Below, one piece after another: positions 1 to 10,367 of a stretch of 28,507 bases of DNA. Under the pieces are notes generated by a model. It saw nothing but the letters and a program-made list of their open reading frames with translations. It was not told the DNA's origin and searched no databases. Origin of the DNA: a virus. The DNA lies in the IMG/VR virus record IMGVR_UViG_3300020182_000142, positions 1 through 28,507 of that record, one strand, 5' to 3'. Made by a program: the position numbers and the translations under genes. Each line of letters begins with the position of its first letter. Positions within the stretch are counted from its first letter, which is position 1.

Positions 1-561
1 GCTGTAGGTTGTAGTAACCCCATCACCTACTTCAGTTTGCACAACTAAAACAATAGTCCCATTATTTAAATAAGACTCAACTGTTACAGCACCGTTAGCA
101 TCAAATGCTAAGAGCTTCTGAGCGCGAACAGCCTTCACAGGTATGGTCATGTTACTATCAGTATCACTAGGATCCTGGCGCAATGCCCGATCAACCCGTT
201 CTGATATCTGCTGCGTCATAACCACGTTTGCGTCTAGCTGGTCATTTAAGGCAGATGCTAATAAATCACCGGCAGTCGTAAAGTCAGTAGTACGCGCCAG
301 GGGCAAATCACCAATAATCGTCAAGTAATCGGCGGCAACCAGGGCGGTACCGCTGCCAGCACCCGTAAGTGTTACTGATCCTGTACCATTGGCATTAACC
401 GAAACAGTGTAATCAGTAGTGATAGTCAACAGGGTCGCATTCTTGTATACTGCGATATCGGCTGCTGCTAGAATATTGAACGTAAACGCAAACGGCCCCA
501 GCCCAGTGTTACCTGTGAACTGAACCCTCCTGGGTATTGCATCTATAGGGATATCGGCCAT
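1..561 (-). CDS. Tail fibre protein, N-terminal part (3' end beyond window)
   Basis: This open reading frame starts at ATG 561 after a clear AGGAG (570-574) and runs off the left edge still in frame after 187 codons. The N-terminal IPRRVQFTGN, followed by a beta-rich stretch (PFAFTFN, DIAVYKN, LLTITTDYTV) and then a helical segment (DQLDANVVMTQQISERVDRAL), is the usual pattern of T7-like tail fibre N-termini, which attach the fibre to the tail tube. It is the gene after the ejection proteins, where gene 17 lies in T7-like phages. The receptor-binding part is not in this piece. A fibre-like C-terminus at the right edge of the window (28387-28507) probably belongs to the same gene. The family call rests on sequence pattern and position. 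Confidence 0.8.
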   Translation of the reverse strand, partial: MADIPIDAIPRRVQFTGNTGLGPFAFTFNILAAADIAVYKNATLLTITTDYTVSVNANGTGSVTLTGAGSGTALVAADYLTIIGDLPLARTTDFTTAGDLLASALNDQLDANVVMTQQISERVDRALRQDPSDTDSNMTIPVKAVRAQKLLAFDANGAVTVESYLNNGTIVLVVQTEVGDGVTTTYS

Positions 562-599
562 CTATAATACTCCTGGTATTAGAACGCTTTTTAGCATAT

Positions 600-3074
600 T
601 TAGCGTATTTCTTCCATTATATTCGAGAGATCAGGTGATCGCTTAGGCTGAACTTCGCCTGGCTTCCACCAATATTGTTGTCCAAATTCTTTGCGATACC
701 TTGTTTCTAGTCTTCGCATTTTTGCTCGCGCCTTTGGATCTGTTTGCAATCTAAGTTGATCAAGTATCAACCGTTCGGATGCCAGTCTTGCATACCAAAA
801 AGAGCTACCCGGTGTGTATCTAGCTGCAAAATTGATTAATTCACTGGCTATTTTTGTATCTTCGCCATAAACAGCCTCTTGCAGGTTGCCAGTTGTCAAA
901 TTAATTACATCTGAAGCAAACCCAGCAACAGGTCCGGCAATGGTGCCTTTTATATCTACGCCATACGCAGTTGTTGGGCTAAACAGAAAGTCCCCAAACA
1001 CGCCTAGGCCACCACCTGATAGCAATGCGGCGCCCCAAAAAGCCTCATCTTGCATAGGCCTTGGGTCCCGACCTTTTGATATCTCTTTTAATTGCAAACC
1101 TAAAGCGCCCATAACTGTCATGCTTATAACAAGATCAGCAGCATATCTGCCTTTTGCTTTGTATCCAGGTTGATTAATCGCTCTCATCATGTGCGTATTA
1201 ACCATTGTTACTGCAAAAGCTTTATACATTCCAAACGACCTAACAAGCTCTCCACTAACACTTCCAGGCCTTGTTTCATCAACCAAAGCGACCCGACCTC
1301 GAAGGCTCGTAGAAGGAACTGCAAAGTTGGTTTCAGTCTCAATCATCTCTAAAAGTTTGGTTGCCAAATCTGTCGCTAAACGTGGATTAATATCTGTTCT
1401 GGCTTCTATGTAATCAGGGGACAGAAATGTCGCGCCTTCATGCTCATACAGCTCTGTGCTTCTCATGTAATCCCAATGATCTGCGGCTATATTGTACCGC
1501 TCCATTGTGTTCCTTAATTCTGGGCTTAATTCGTCAAATTTTTTGTTTACGCTGTCTGCCAAAAATCCAAGAAACTCCATGCCAAAAGCCCATCGCCCTG
1601 CTTGAGTAATCGGGGATAACGCTGTAGCTCTCATGGTAAAGTCAGCAATACGGCGTGTAATTTCTGGGCCAGTAATATCTCCGGTATATCGCATTTGAGC
1701 TGAAGCAATAGAGGTCCAACCATCTGCAATTAGCCCCAGCCTAACGGCTAACCTTCCTTTCTCCTCTGCACCTAAAGGGGACAGCAAGCTTAAGTATTGC
1801 CTAATCAAAGGAATTACCGGCAAACCAGCAGCCTGTCGCGTTATACGCTGAGTATTAATATCTCCAGTAATCGCCAAAAGAGCAGCTGAACCTAGTTGCG
1901 CTGATTGCAGTATTTGGCGTAGTCCTGCAAAGGTGCGGGCAAATCTTCCATCAATAGGCCGATTAGTCTCATTTTTAGCAGCCAGGTACAAGGATTCTAA
2001 AACCTGCGCGTTTCGATCAGCAGCGTTTTCTAAGGCTTCATCTCCAGCAGCCTGTATCCTAATCTTGTCTTGCAAAAATTTAATTGTAGATTTAGGGTTT
2101 GGTCCCAAAATCTCCATCATCCCAATGTCGCGAGACATGTTTTGGATATGCCCCATCATCGAGTCAAATGGATCTGCCGAGCCAAATCTTGACTGATATT
2201 CAATCCATGATTCTGCGTTCTTAAAAACTAAAAACCTATGGTCTGTTCTAGTGTTGCCTAACGATCTGCCTTGGGCTTGCGACCCAGGAACCAGCTTATT
2301 GAATCCGTTTAGACTAATCGTTTGATATACATTATTTAAAGCAATCTCTAACTTTTCTGGATTTATTGGTCGGCCAGTGGTTTGATCAATCATTCTGCTA
2401 GGATCTAATCGTTCTACTACGAAATCTCTCCAGTCCGTAAACCCTGCTTTGCGAACAGTAAGTGTATCGTGCGCTTGGGGGAATCCCCAATTTTCCAACC
2501 TGCTGATGCTGCCTCCAGCAGAGTTAAATCTTTTTCTTAAATACTCATGCGCGGCATACCATGATTGCGCTAATTCTTTAGCACTAGCGTCACCAGTATC
2601 TTCTCCAAATGCTTCTCTGACTAAATTTTTAAGCTTAGCCTTGTTCCGAGTTGCCCCGATTAAAGTTTTCCTAAATGTCGCTAAAACATTGTCCATTTTT
2701 GACAGGGCTATTCGCTCTACAGCCCCTTGGCGTTGAACAACGCTAGAGTAAAGAGACAGCTCATCCTTATCAATTAACGCTAAGGCTGCTCTGCCATAGT
2801 TTATATTTCCTCTTAAGTCTCTATATTTATCCAGGTTCATAGAAACACGTTTCCACGCCCTGATCTGCTGTATTTTTCTGCGTTTGCGTTGAGTAACTTG
2901 AAATTGCAATGTGTCAAATGTCTCTCTTGCCGCCTTTGCTTTAGCAGCAGCAGCAGACATACGCCCAGTATATTCCTGCTCCAGTTCGTCAAACAATTGC
3001 CTGGCGTTTTCAGATTGCTCTGGAGTTAAAGACCCTTCAGCCTCGCCATTAACAATACATTCCCTAAAGCTCAT
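600..3074 (-). CDS. Large internal virion (ejection) protein, T7 gp16 position
   Basis: The product is 824 residues. I chose ATG 3074, which overlaps the upstream stop codon as ATGA and has AAAAGG nine bases before it, rather than the in-frame TTG at 3083. The N-terminal third is strongly charged and helical with long Lys/Arg/Glu stretches. The C-terminal third has a Gly/Ala-rich hydrophobic stretch (GALGLQL, AALLSGGGLGVFGDFLF) typical of podovirus ejection proteins that enter the host envelope. It is the last of four adjacent genes between tail tubular protein B and the fibre, the position of the T7 internal core proteins gp14-gp16. I see no lytic transglycosylase motif of the gp16 type. The role as an ejected core protein is inferred from position and composition. 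Confidence 0.75.
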   Translation of the reverse strand: MSFRECIVNGEAEGSLTPEQSENARQLFDELEQEYTGRMSAAAAKAKAARETFDTLQFQVTQRKRRKIQQIRAWKRVSMNLDKYRDLRGNINYGRAALALIDKDELSLYSSVVQRQGAVERIALSKMDNVLATFRKTLIGATRNKAKLKNLVREAFGEDTGDASAKELAQSWYAAHEYLRKRFNSAGGSISRLENWGFPQAHDTLTVRKAGFTDWRDFVVERLDPSRMIDQTTGRPINPEKLEIALNNVYQTISLNGFNKLVPGSQAQGRSLGNTRTDHRFLVFKNAESWIEYQSRFGSADPFDSMMGHIQNMSRDIGMMEILGPNPKSTIKFLQDKIRIQAAGDEALENAADRNAQVLESLYLAAKNETNRPIDGRFARTFAGLRQILQSAQLGSAALLAITGDINTQRITRQAAGLPVIPLIRQYLSLLSPLGAEEKGRLAVRLGLIADGWTSIASAQMRYTGDITGPEITRRIADFTMRATALSPITQAGRWAFGMEFLGFLADSVNKKFDELSPELRNTMERYNIAADHWDYMRSTELYEHEGATFLSPDYIEARTDINPRLATDLATKLLEMIETETNFAVPSTSLRGRVALVDETRPGSVSGELVRSFGMYKAFAVTMVNTHMMRAINQPGYKAKGRYAADLVISMTVMGALGLQLKEISKGRDPRPMQDEAFWGAALLSGGGLGVFGDFLFSPTTAYGVDIKGTIAGPVAGFASDVINLTTGNLQEAVYGEDTKIASELINFAARYTPGSSFWYARLASERLILDQLRLQTDPKARAKMRRLETRYRKEFGQQYWWKPGEVQPKRSPDLSNIMEEIR

Positions 3075-5536
3075 TCTACGCAACCTTTTAGTCTGTCAAG
3101 CATGGTCTGATCTTGGATAATCTCATCTTGTATTTCTTTAACAGTAGACGTTCTTGCAACCATTTCCCCTGTCTCTTCGTCTACATCGAGCCTGGTAGGA
3201 ATTACATCGTCAGCTTTAGCCTTGCTTGCCAATAACTCATCATTTATTTCGCGCACAAGAGCATTCAGGTCTACTTTCCCGTCAGTGCGAGTTGATATGT
3301 CCTCGGCTCTGGCTTCTACTAACACATCATCTGCCACCGGAGCTTGCTCTTCTGCAATCTCTCCAAACAAATCTTCCTCTAACTGATCTGCCTGTTGTTG
3401 AACTCCTGATCCTCCTGGATCGTCGAATTCTTCAACGGCATTGATGTCTTCATTCTCAAACGCTCTGCTTTTCGCTGGATCATTGAAAGCGCGTCCAACA
3501 TCGCCAGCTGATAACCCGTCGAAATAGCCTGATTCAGTTGACCGTCTGATAGTTTCAACGAATCCTCTAGTAGGGTTTGTATAGCTGCCGGTTTCCCTTG
3601 CTTCTCTGGCTGCGGCTGTGAGCGCATCGCTAATTTCGCCTGGCGTGTTTGCTGCGGTTTGGATGAGCGTGATTGCTTGCGTGTCATTATCGGCCCTCTT
3701 TTTATTAGCTTCTCTTGCTAATTGATTACCTTCTTTTTCTAATCGCTCCGCATTCCTGTTTAAAGATGCAAAAGCGTTTTTGTCTTGGCGCAATAGTTTA
3801 GCGGCGCCATCTAGCACTCTGGCCCTTTCAAGGTAAAACGAGTCTGCAATTAACTCATCACCAAATAAAGATTCCTGTGTCTGTATTTCAAAGTCGGATG
3901 CTTTAATTTGCCGTAAAATTGCCTCTGCCTGAAACTCATTGGCGGGGTTTGATTTTGCCAAAACACCAATAGCCGTTTTCTGCAAAGCCTCGTCTTCAAT
4001 TATTCTGCCGACTAATGCGCCATAGTTCGCTGGAATTACATCGTTAATAATTGCGCCAAAAGCATCGTCACTAAGAAGAATTAGCCCTCTGGCTTGGCGA
4101 ACAAGAGTAGATTTAGGTGGAAGCTCACCAACCCTTTGAGGCGCTTCTCGTAATATTTTGGCCGCGTCAATAGCCGTACCAGTACCTTCCGCTACATTTT
4201 TTACAGCAGCCATTACCCTTGCCATTGACGGAGTAATACCATCAATCTCTCTTAAATTGTGACCTAATAACTGCACATCTTGAGATGGATCTTGCGCTTT
4301 AATTCGCTTGGCAAGTCCTAGTCTCTGATGACCGTCAGCAATAAACCTCCTGCCATCTGCGTATTCATAAACGACAATTTGCCCAGAAAGAACAGGATTC
4401 CATTCAGTAACGCCTTGCAATCTTTCAGTAACACCAAATTCATCCCCGCCCGCTTTAAACTGAAACAGCTCTGCATCAACCTCAATTTCATCTGGGACAA
4501 AAACATCAATTACCCCAGCAAACTTATCGGCATCGTAAACGGTCTTTTTTGGCCTCGCTGGGATTGGCGGTTGATCTGGCATAGGAGGGGCTTCAGCATT
4601 CTCTACAGCAACAGTTGCTTGCTCCATTCTTTCTTCGTGCACAGATGCAGAAACTTCATCTGCGGGGTCATCCAATGGATTTGTTGCCATGTCCTCATCC
4701 ATTGTTCTTGCAGCATATTCAGCAGCCTCAAGCTCAGGGGTTTTCTTAAAAGCCCCGCTCTTTGTTATTGCTTGATAACCCTTTTTGGCTTGATCAACGC
4801 TAAGAGAAACAGTCTTTCCTGCAACATTAAACGCTAATGGAGCAGCGCCGCCAAACAACCCACCCAAAGCAACAGCCTGATAAAAATCTTCATAAGTGTA
4901 TTCGTACCCTAAAGACTCATACCAATCCTTAACCCCTGCTTGAGCAACAGCTTCAGTACCGGCCCCAATTAAAGATTCCCTGAGCATCATTGCTGCAAGA
5001 GATCCACCTCCGCTAAAAATTAACGATTCAAAAAGCACCGGATCTGTGCCTATGCCTCCCATAGTGCCAGCCAACCTAGCTAACAAATTAACGCCACCAG
5101 GCGATCTAGCCTCTACCTCTTGGAATTGTTCTCTATTAAACTTTGCTTGCTCCATGCCCTGCTGAAGCAGTTGTTCGTTAGTGATGTTTACAATGTCATC
5201 GCTTAATTTGTCTTTATTTTCTTGGATATACTGAAATACTGAATTGGTGTAGTGCTCATATTGGCGCACACCATGTCCCTCGCTGGCCGTGGTAAACAGT
5301 CCAGATGTTAAGTGATTTGCCGGATTGTAAAACCCAGCATCGGTTTGGTGGTTAATTTCTTCAATGATTGGTTGCCATTGGTCACGAAGAACAGTCCCTT
5401 CACTAAAAGATTGATCGTTAGATCTGGCCATCTCATAAGCCGATCTAATGTTTTCCTGCCAGTCGCCAAGCCCTTCCGTCAAAGCCTGGCTGGGGTCTAA
5501 GTCAAGAGGTTGAGGCTCGCGAAATAAAAAACTCAT
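3071..5536 (-). CDS. Internal virion protein with ParB-like domain
   Basis: The product is 821 residues and overlaps both neighbours by a few bases (5536 is shared with the upstream gene). Residues about 140-240 are Gly/Ala-rich and hydrophobic (LLARLAGTMGGIGTDPVLF, GGLFGGAAPLAF), typical of phage ejection proteins. Residues about 345-430 look like the ParB/sulfiredoxin-like fold seen in phage polyvalent proteins: a FQFK...DEFGVTERL start, then VVYEYADGRRFIADGHQRL, where DGHQR occupies the place of the ParB active box. The rest is charged and helical, with an acidic C-terminal third. T7 gp15 or gp16 equivalents do not normally carry a ParB-like module, so this virion protein may deliver a DNA- or nucleotide-acting domain into the cell. 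The ejection role is inferred from gene order. Confidence 0.7.
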   Translation of the reverse strand: MSFLFREPQPLDLDPSQALTEGLGDWQENIRSAYEMARSNDQSFSEGTVLRDQWQPIIEEINHQTDAGFYNPANHLTSGLFTTASEGHGVRQYEHYTNSVFQYIQENKDKLSDDIVNITNEQLLQQGMEQAKFNREQFQEVEARSPGGVNLLARLAGTMGGIGTDPVLFESLIFSGGGSLAAMMLRESLIGAGTEAVAQAGVKDWYESLGYEYTYEDFYQAVALGGLFGGAAPLAFNVAGKTVSLSVDQAKKGYQAITKSGAFKKTPELEAAEYAARTMDEDMATNPLDDPADEVSASVHEERMEQATVAVENAEAPPMPDQPPIPARPKKTVYDADKFAGVIDVFVPDEIEVDAELFQFKAGGDEFGVTERLQGVTEWNPVLSGQIVVYEYADGRRFIADGHQRLGLAKRIKAQDPSQDVQLLGHNLREIDGITPSMARVMAAVKNVAEGTGTAIDAAKILREAPQRVGELPPKSTLVRQARGLILLSDDAFGAIINDVIPANYGALVGRIIEDEALQKTAIGVLAKSNPANEFQAEAILRQIKASDFEIQTQESLFGDELIADSFYLERARVLDGAAKLLRQDKNAFASLNRNAERLEKEGNQLAREANKKRADNDTQAITLIQTAANTPGEISDALTAAAREARETGSYTNPTRGFVETIRRSTESGYFDGLSAGDVGRAFNDPAKSRAFENEDINAVEEFDDPGGSGVQQQADQLEEDLFGEIAEEQAPVADDVLVEARAEDISTRTDGKVDLNALVREINDELLASKAKADDVIPTRLDVDEETGEMVARTSTVKEIQDEIIQDQTMLDRLKGCVE

Positions 5537-7569
5537 TATCTAAGGCCGTAGAATGTAAGGGCATCAATTACGACAGGATTGCCGCGTTTATCTGCAATGT
5601 ACCTAAACCCTGGGCTTCCAGGCTGCCCAATGCCCATGTAATAATACCCGTGAGAATGTACATACAATTTAGCGTCGTCGTTGATCGTCCTGACTTGTTT
5701 GTCAGTCACTTCTAAGCCGGTTTGATCTAGGATATCTTCAGCCGTAATACTATCCAGCATTGACTCCACCTTGTCGGCATCAAGCTCTTTGGGCAATAAA
5801 GTAGAAACATTGCGGACTTCTTGAATGCCGCCATTGCCAGTTTTGGGATCATAACCGGCAGCAAGCTGGATAGATTCTTCCCACACGCCAGCATCGAAAG
5901 TGTCCAATCCTTGCTCAAATGCTTTTTGTGTATATATGGCGTTTGCAACCTTTCTGGTTGCGGCTCTGGCTTCTGGTTGAAAATTAAAAGCTGTTCCTGC
6001 CGCACTTTGAAACATAAAATCAGTGTTTGCCGGGGTAAACTCTACAGGCTTATTGCCCATTGCAATATTATCCATACCCTTTAAAGCGATAGTGGCAGTA
6101 TCAAACAATCCAAGACTTACCATTCCGCCAATTTGAGCTAATTCAGATTGCTTAGGCGCAATTTGTGCCAATACTTTTGGGGCATCTTGAGCAAAATTAT
6201 TAACAATGTTTGATAGGATGTTCATGCGAAGAGGCAAATTTTTGTCTGCCGTCCCTTCCAATACCCCAGAGATTTGCGTTGCTTCAGCATCCGTCAAAAA
6301 CGTCTCTTCTATCCCGTAGATGCCAGCAACTTGTCTTGCCTGGACCCGCCTCTCTGCCGCCATGTTAGGGTCGCCAATATCTAGCGGTTCAAACTCAATA
6401 TGCCCAACACGCATGGCATAGGCCAGAGGATCTTGTTTAATCTCTGTAGTCATGTTGTTTAGCAATGACCTAGCCTCAGAAGCCAATAAAACTTCTTGCT
6501 CTGTATCTAAGCCCTTTTCGCCTCTGCCTGGAATCCCTTGCTCTATTTCCAGCAATTCTTGCTCTAATTGCATTGGATTCATCAACCGCATGGGCAATAA
6601 GTTTTCTCGCAGCAATGCGAAGATGTCCATTTCTTTTGTAATTGCAGGATCGTATGGCGCTAATTGACTGGCCTTAGATTCAAGATCGGCAATTACGGCA
6701 ATGCTTGGATTGCCGCCTTTAGTTAATATTCTTAACTGGTCTTTTATATCCCCTTTTAAAGCAGTTGCCAAACTTCTGGTTCTGCTAATTTCTGAATTTA
6801 GTTGAACCTGAAGTGTCTTTTTTAACGCTCTTGTCTTTTCTGGCCCTAACTGTCTAATGTTTAATTTGTCAATGTAATCTTGTTGTTCTTCAATACTGGT
6901 CAGTCGTCCAAACTTAGCAACAGCATTTTCTTCATACATTCCTCTTTTAACAGAGCTTGTAGTTTTAGATATTTCTTCAGGCGTAAACTGATTAGTAACC
7001 ATAAAATCGTTAATTCGGGCAATCTCAATAGTAGCCTGGTCATCATCAAATGACTCAGAGTTTGCTAAATATTGAGACTCAATAACCCTTTGCTCTAATC
7101 CAGTCAGAGCATTTGCCCGCATCTCTGCTAACGCTCTTTTTTGATCGACTACAGAGTATTGCTCACCCTTAAGAGCAACAATTCTGTTTAAATCATTTAA
7201 AGCAAAGCCAGCATATTCAGGGTCTAAGCCTTCTAAAGCACCAGCAAATCCATCAAATACATCTTGTGCTTGTTGTTGAAATTGCGTAAATGGTAGTTTT
7301 GCTGCTTCTGCATCATTATAAACGCTGGTCATTTCAACATTAGCCGCAGTTACAATATTATCAATCGCCATACGCTGTTGAAGATCATTCGCCGCTTCTT
7401 CTTCCTTGGTTCGCTTGACCTCACGCTCTTGTATTTCACGATCAACAAACGCAGCCATCTTGCCAATGCTTTCAGAGAACCTGGCTTGTTCGCGCATACC
7501 AGCAAAATCAATCTGCCCAATCCCAGCAGCTTGAACTCTTCCCGCTTCATATCTTGGTAATCTTGCCAT
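5536..7569 (-). CDS. Internal virion protein (ejection protein)
   Basis: The product is 677 residues, starting at ATG 7569 nine bases after the gp14-like gene and ending against the start of the next core protein at 5536. The N-terminus (ARLPRYEAGRVQAAGIGQID, then long charged helices) is the form common to podovirus internal core proteins of the gp15 type. The first 200 residues are predicted coiled helix rich in Glu, Gln and Ala. The C-terminal 60 residues contain a compact Gly/Tyr-rich patch (HSHGYYYMGIGQPGSPGF). No enzymatic motif is visible. It most likely forms part of the internal core or the conduit extruded during DNA ejection. The assignment rests on order and composition. Confidence 0.7.
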   Translation of the reverse strand: MARLPRYEAGRVQAAGIGQIDFAGMREQARFSESIGKMAAFVDREIQEREVKRTKEEEAANDLQQRMAIDNIVTAANVEMTSVYNDAEAAKLPFTQFQQQAQDVFDGFAGALEGLDPEYAGFALNDLNRIVALKGEQYSVVDQKRALAEMRANALTGLEQRVIESQYLANSESFDDDQATIEIARINDFMVTNQFTPEEISKTTSSVKRGMYEENAVAKFGRLTSIEEQQDYIDKLNIRQLGPEKTRALKKTLQVQLNSEISRTRSLATALKGDIKDQLRILTKGGNPSIAVIADLESKASQLAPYDPAITKEMDIFALLRENLLPMRLMNPMQLEQELLEIEQGIPGRGEKGLDTEQEVLLASEARSLLNNMTTEIKQDPLAYAMRVGHIEFEPLDIGDPNMAAERRVQARQVAGIYGIEETFLTDAEATQISGVLEGTADKNLPLRMNILSNIVNNFAQDAPKVLAQIAPKQSELAQIGGMVSLGLFDTATIALKGMDNIAMGNKPVEFTPANTDFMFQSAAGTAFNFQPEARAATRKVANAIYTQKAFEQGLDTFDAGVWEESIQLAAGYDPKTGNGGIQEVRNVSTLLPKELDADKVESMLDSITAEDILDQTGLEVTDKQVRTINDDAKLYVHSHGYYYMGIGQPGSPGFRYIADKRGNPVVIDALTFYGLR

Positions 7570-7578
7570 CTTTAATCT

Positions 7579-8115
7579 CTACGTTACTGGCGCTGGTGGC
7601 GGTGTTGTTGTTGTCGTTGTCGTTTTTGGTGTTGGTATTTTGGCCGCGAGATCTAATGCCGATGGGGCTAAAGATGTAGCAGCCTTGAGCATCCCGGATC
7701 TATATGCCGCCTTACCAGCAGCTTTGTACTGTTGAGCCTGGTAATCGGCCATTCCTGTCGCAATAATTGCGTTATCTCTGGACTGGTTATAATCCCTGGA
7801 TCCTTCTCTCATAGCATAATTTTGCAGGTTTAATGCGCTGCCTGACAACGGATCAACACCACCAGCAGCAGCTCGCGCAACCGTGGATGCCAGATTTTCG
7901 TTTAACTGACGCAAAACATTAATGCCTTGCTGTTTGTATTGCAGTGCTTGAGCACGGCCCCTAAGCCTTTCTTGTGCAGCTTGAGCGTCATACTGTGCTC
8001 GTGCTACGGCGCCGCCCCTCCAAGCCGAATATGCCTGAGTCCCAGCTGCGATATAAGGCGCTGCAACTTTCAAGCCGCCAACGATTGCGGGAATGAATGC
8101 AAGTACTTGAGCCAT
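7579..8115 (-). CDS. Internal virion protein B, T7 gp14-like
   Basis: The product is 178 residues. It opens with a hydrophobic Ala/Gly-rich segment (residues 3-33, FIPAIVGGLKVAAPYIAAG) that could insert in a membrane. A helical region follows with many Ala, Gln and Arg residues (QYDAQAAQERLRGRAQALQ) and the GGVDPLSGSAL motif often found in this family. The tail is a Thr run followed by Pro (residues about 163-178). Size, composition and place directly after tail tubular protein B match T7 gp14, which is ejected and spans the outer membrane. The poly-Thr/Pro tail is an oddity of this copy. Confidence 0.72.
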   Translation of the reverse strand: MAQVLAFIPAIVGGLKVAAPYIAAGTQAYSAWRGGAVARAQYDAQAAQERLRGRAQALQYKQQGINVLRQLNENLASTVARAAAGGVDPLSGSALNLQNYAMREGSRDYNQSRDNAIIATGMADYQAQQYKAAGKAAYRSGMLKAATSLAPSALDLAAKIPTPKTTTTTTTPPPAPVT

Positions 8116-8116
8116 A

Positions 8117-10366
8117 TTAGTTACCTATACTCACTCTATATTCCAACCCAAGCAGCGTTAGCTTCAATGGGACGGACTGCGTTACTGTGATCTGAGAAGT
8201 TTGCGAAAACCCAAGCATACCCCTCACCGTTTTTGTTCCTGTAAATTCTGCAACCGGAGCGTCCAGTATACCAGCGCCAAACGCTCTAAAGGCTACCGGC
8301 TGGTTATTGACAACCATGTTCTGGCTTTTATAAACCGGAGCGTCTACCTGTACAATTCGTTTCTTCACGCCAAACACTGATCCCGAAGCCAATCTTGGCT
8401 CAACCGGCATGGTCTTGATTTCAACATCAAAGTCTATCCCAAACTCCCAGGTGCTATATGTTCGATCAAAGTTTACAGTCGGGCCTGTCTTGGTATTAGG
8501 CTCAACAACACCGTCCCCAATAACTTTAACGGGGTTATCAACATTTGGTTGATTCATTGTGCCAGAAGATGCCGATGTACCTGTCACTGCATAGTCAGTG
8601 AATACATTATAGTCAAACTTTAAGATATGCCCTTCAACATTTACTCCAATTAAGCCTGGGTCATACTTAACTAAGACATAAACATCAGAAACCACAACCG
8701 CAATACTGACAAATGTATAGTGACTTGGATTGGTTACGCCCAGCTCAATTCGGCTTGGCGCAATAACATTCTGATCTGGCAGGATCGAGTACAAAGTAAT
8801 ACTGCTATCATCTTGGTTTAGAATGTAGATCTGGTCCGCTTCATCCGTAGATACCGCTCTGCGCCTTGCCATATCAATCGGCGTTTTGAGAAGGTGCGAG
8901 CTGAGTGTGGACAGAGGAAGTGTGCCATATCCGCCCTGCTCTTGGTTGTATTGCATGGAAACAAGCGATTGACCTTGACGCTGAATGAACACGGCTGATC
9001 CGCCAATGTTTATAACGGGCAGCCCAGGCTTAGAGCCAATTTGAGTTTGCGGCTTGACCATAAAGGTCGCTGGCGTTACTGGCTGGCTGGCCTCTTGAAT
9101 AACGACAAACTCACCGCCAGAAGTAAATATCTGTAGATCAGGGCCAGCATTAAGATTGGTGATCTCGTTGAACTCGTTGACGTTGAGGGTGGCTTCAATA
9201 CCTTCGTCATCCAAGCCATCGCCTTGATCAAAGTCAAAGTATTGAGCAACCTTAGATCCCCAAAGTGTATTTGGACGAAGCGCTGTGCCACCAAAATAAA
9301 GCCTCGCCTCATAAAACGATACGGTCCTGGGCCATCCCAATGAGTCTGACCAGCTGGCCTCGTAACCCGTTTCTGCTTGCCAGGAACTGTTGAATATCGA
9401 CGGCAGGCCAGGGCCATATGCAGGATTGGTTAGTGCTGTTGTATCAAAAAACGGTATCATCACAACGGCATTAACTACCGTGTCGCTAACATACTCAACG
9501 ATCCTGGCTTGTCCGCCACTAAACGAAGATCCCTGCTTTCTACTGATAATCTCTCCGACACTAGCTGTGCCGAAACGAACAACCTTATATCCAGTCGTTG
9601 CATCTGGCGCGGTATCCCAAGTGCCATCAATCGTAATTGTTTTTGTGGAGACGTCATAAGCATGAGCGTGTTTTGATTGCCCACTACCAGTGCCGCTGGT
9701 TAGCGTTACATTCATGCCTACAGGTGTATTTAACCCTGTAAAGCTTGTTGCGGCTTTGAGTTGAATAGTGTTGGAGCTACCGCCTTGCGCTGTCCCTGTA
9801 TCAGTAGTCCCGCCCGATCCAGTAAGAGTAATATTTCCATCCACTGCCGATGGCGTAATCGTAAACGCCGGGTAATGATTGTGGGGGTTAAATGCGTAAG
9901 TTGGTATGCTGGTAAGCGGCACATCTTCAAATGTCCAGTTAACATCAGAGTTTCGTATTAACCGTTTTGGGTGCATGTCCTGGTGGACAATGATTAAAGT
10001 ATCAACGGCCTGAGTGTATTTAAGATCAGGCACCATTGCCGAAGTAATATCGGTAGCCGAGACGCTGACTTGGAATACATCGTTCTTGTAAACCTTAATA
10101 AACCCGCCTTGAACGGCAAGCAGATAAGTATCTGTCCTACTAAACTGAAACGGAATTAATTTAAATTCTTCAGCCGTTGGGTTGTCGTATATTTTGCTAA
10201 TAGTACGCAACCCAGGACGACGAGTAGCGCCACCTTGCGGGTGAATGATTACATTTTTTGCTGATTCTAAACTGTTGGAGTATTGCTCAAGGTCGGTTCT
10301 GGCCCGAAGCAAAGGGTCCATCTCGCCAACACTGAAGTTTGTTTGGAATTGCGTATAACGAGCCAT
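8117..10366 (-). CDS. Tail tubular protein B (nozzle), T7 gp12-like
   Basis: The product is 749 residues and begins at ATG 10366 after GAGGG. The N-terminus MARYTQFQTNFSVGEMDPLL, followed by KNVIIHPQGGATRRPGL, is highly characteristic of the podovirus tail tubular protein B (nozzle) family. The rest is beta-rich as expected for a beta-propeller nozzle. It lies directly after tail tubular protein A with one base between them, as in T7 (gp11-gp12). The product would form the tail tube tip onto which the fibres attach. The length is close to that of T7 gp12 (about 790). Confidence 0.92.
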   Translation of the reverse strand: MARYTQFQTNFSVGEMDPLLRARTDLEQYSNSLESAKNVIIHPQGGATRRPGLRTISKIYDNPTAEEFKLIPFQFSRTDTYLLAVQGGFIKVYKNDVFQVSVSATDITSAMVPDLKYTQAVDTLIIVHQDMHPKRLIRNSDVNWTFEDVPLTSIPTYAFNPHNHYPAFTITPSAVDGNITLTGSGGTTDTGTAQGGSSNTIQLKAATSFTGLNTPVGMNVTLTSGTGSGQSKHAHAYDVSTKTITIDGTWDTAPDATTGYKVVRFGTASVGEIISRKQGSSFSGGQARIVEYVSDTVVNAVVMIPFFDTTALTNPAYGPGLPSIFNSSWQAETGYEASWSDSLGWPRTVSFYEARLYFGGTALRPNTLWGSKVAQYFDFDQGDGLDDEGIEATLNVNEFNEITNLNAGPDLQIFTSGGEFVVIQEASQPVTPATFMVKPQTQIGSKPGLPVINIGGSAVFIQRQGQSLVSMQYNQEQGGYGTLPLSTLSSHLLKTPIDMARRRAVSTDEADQIYILNQDDSSITLYSILPDQNVIAPSRIELGVTNPSHYTFVSIAVVVSDVYVLVKYDPGLIGVNVEGHILKFDYNVFTDYAVTGTSASSGTMNQPNVDNPVKVIGDGVVEPNTKTGPTVNFDRTYSTWEFGIDFDVEIKTMPVEPRLASGSVFGVKKRIVQVDAPVYKSQNMVVNNQPVAFRAFGAGILDAPVAEFTGTKTVRGMLGFSQTSQITVTQSVPLKLTLLGLEYRVSIGN

Positions 10367-10367
10367 G

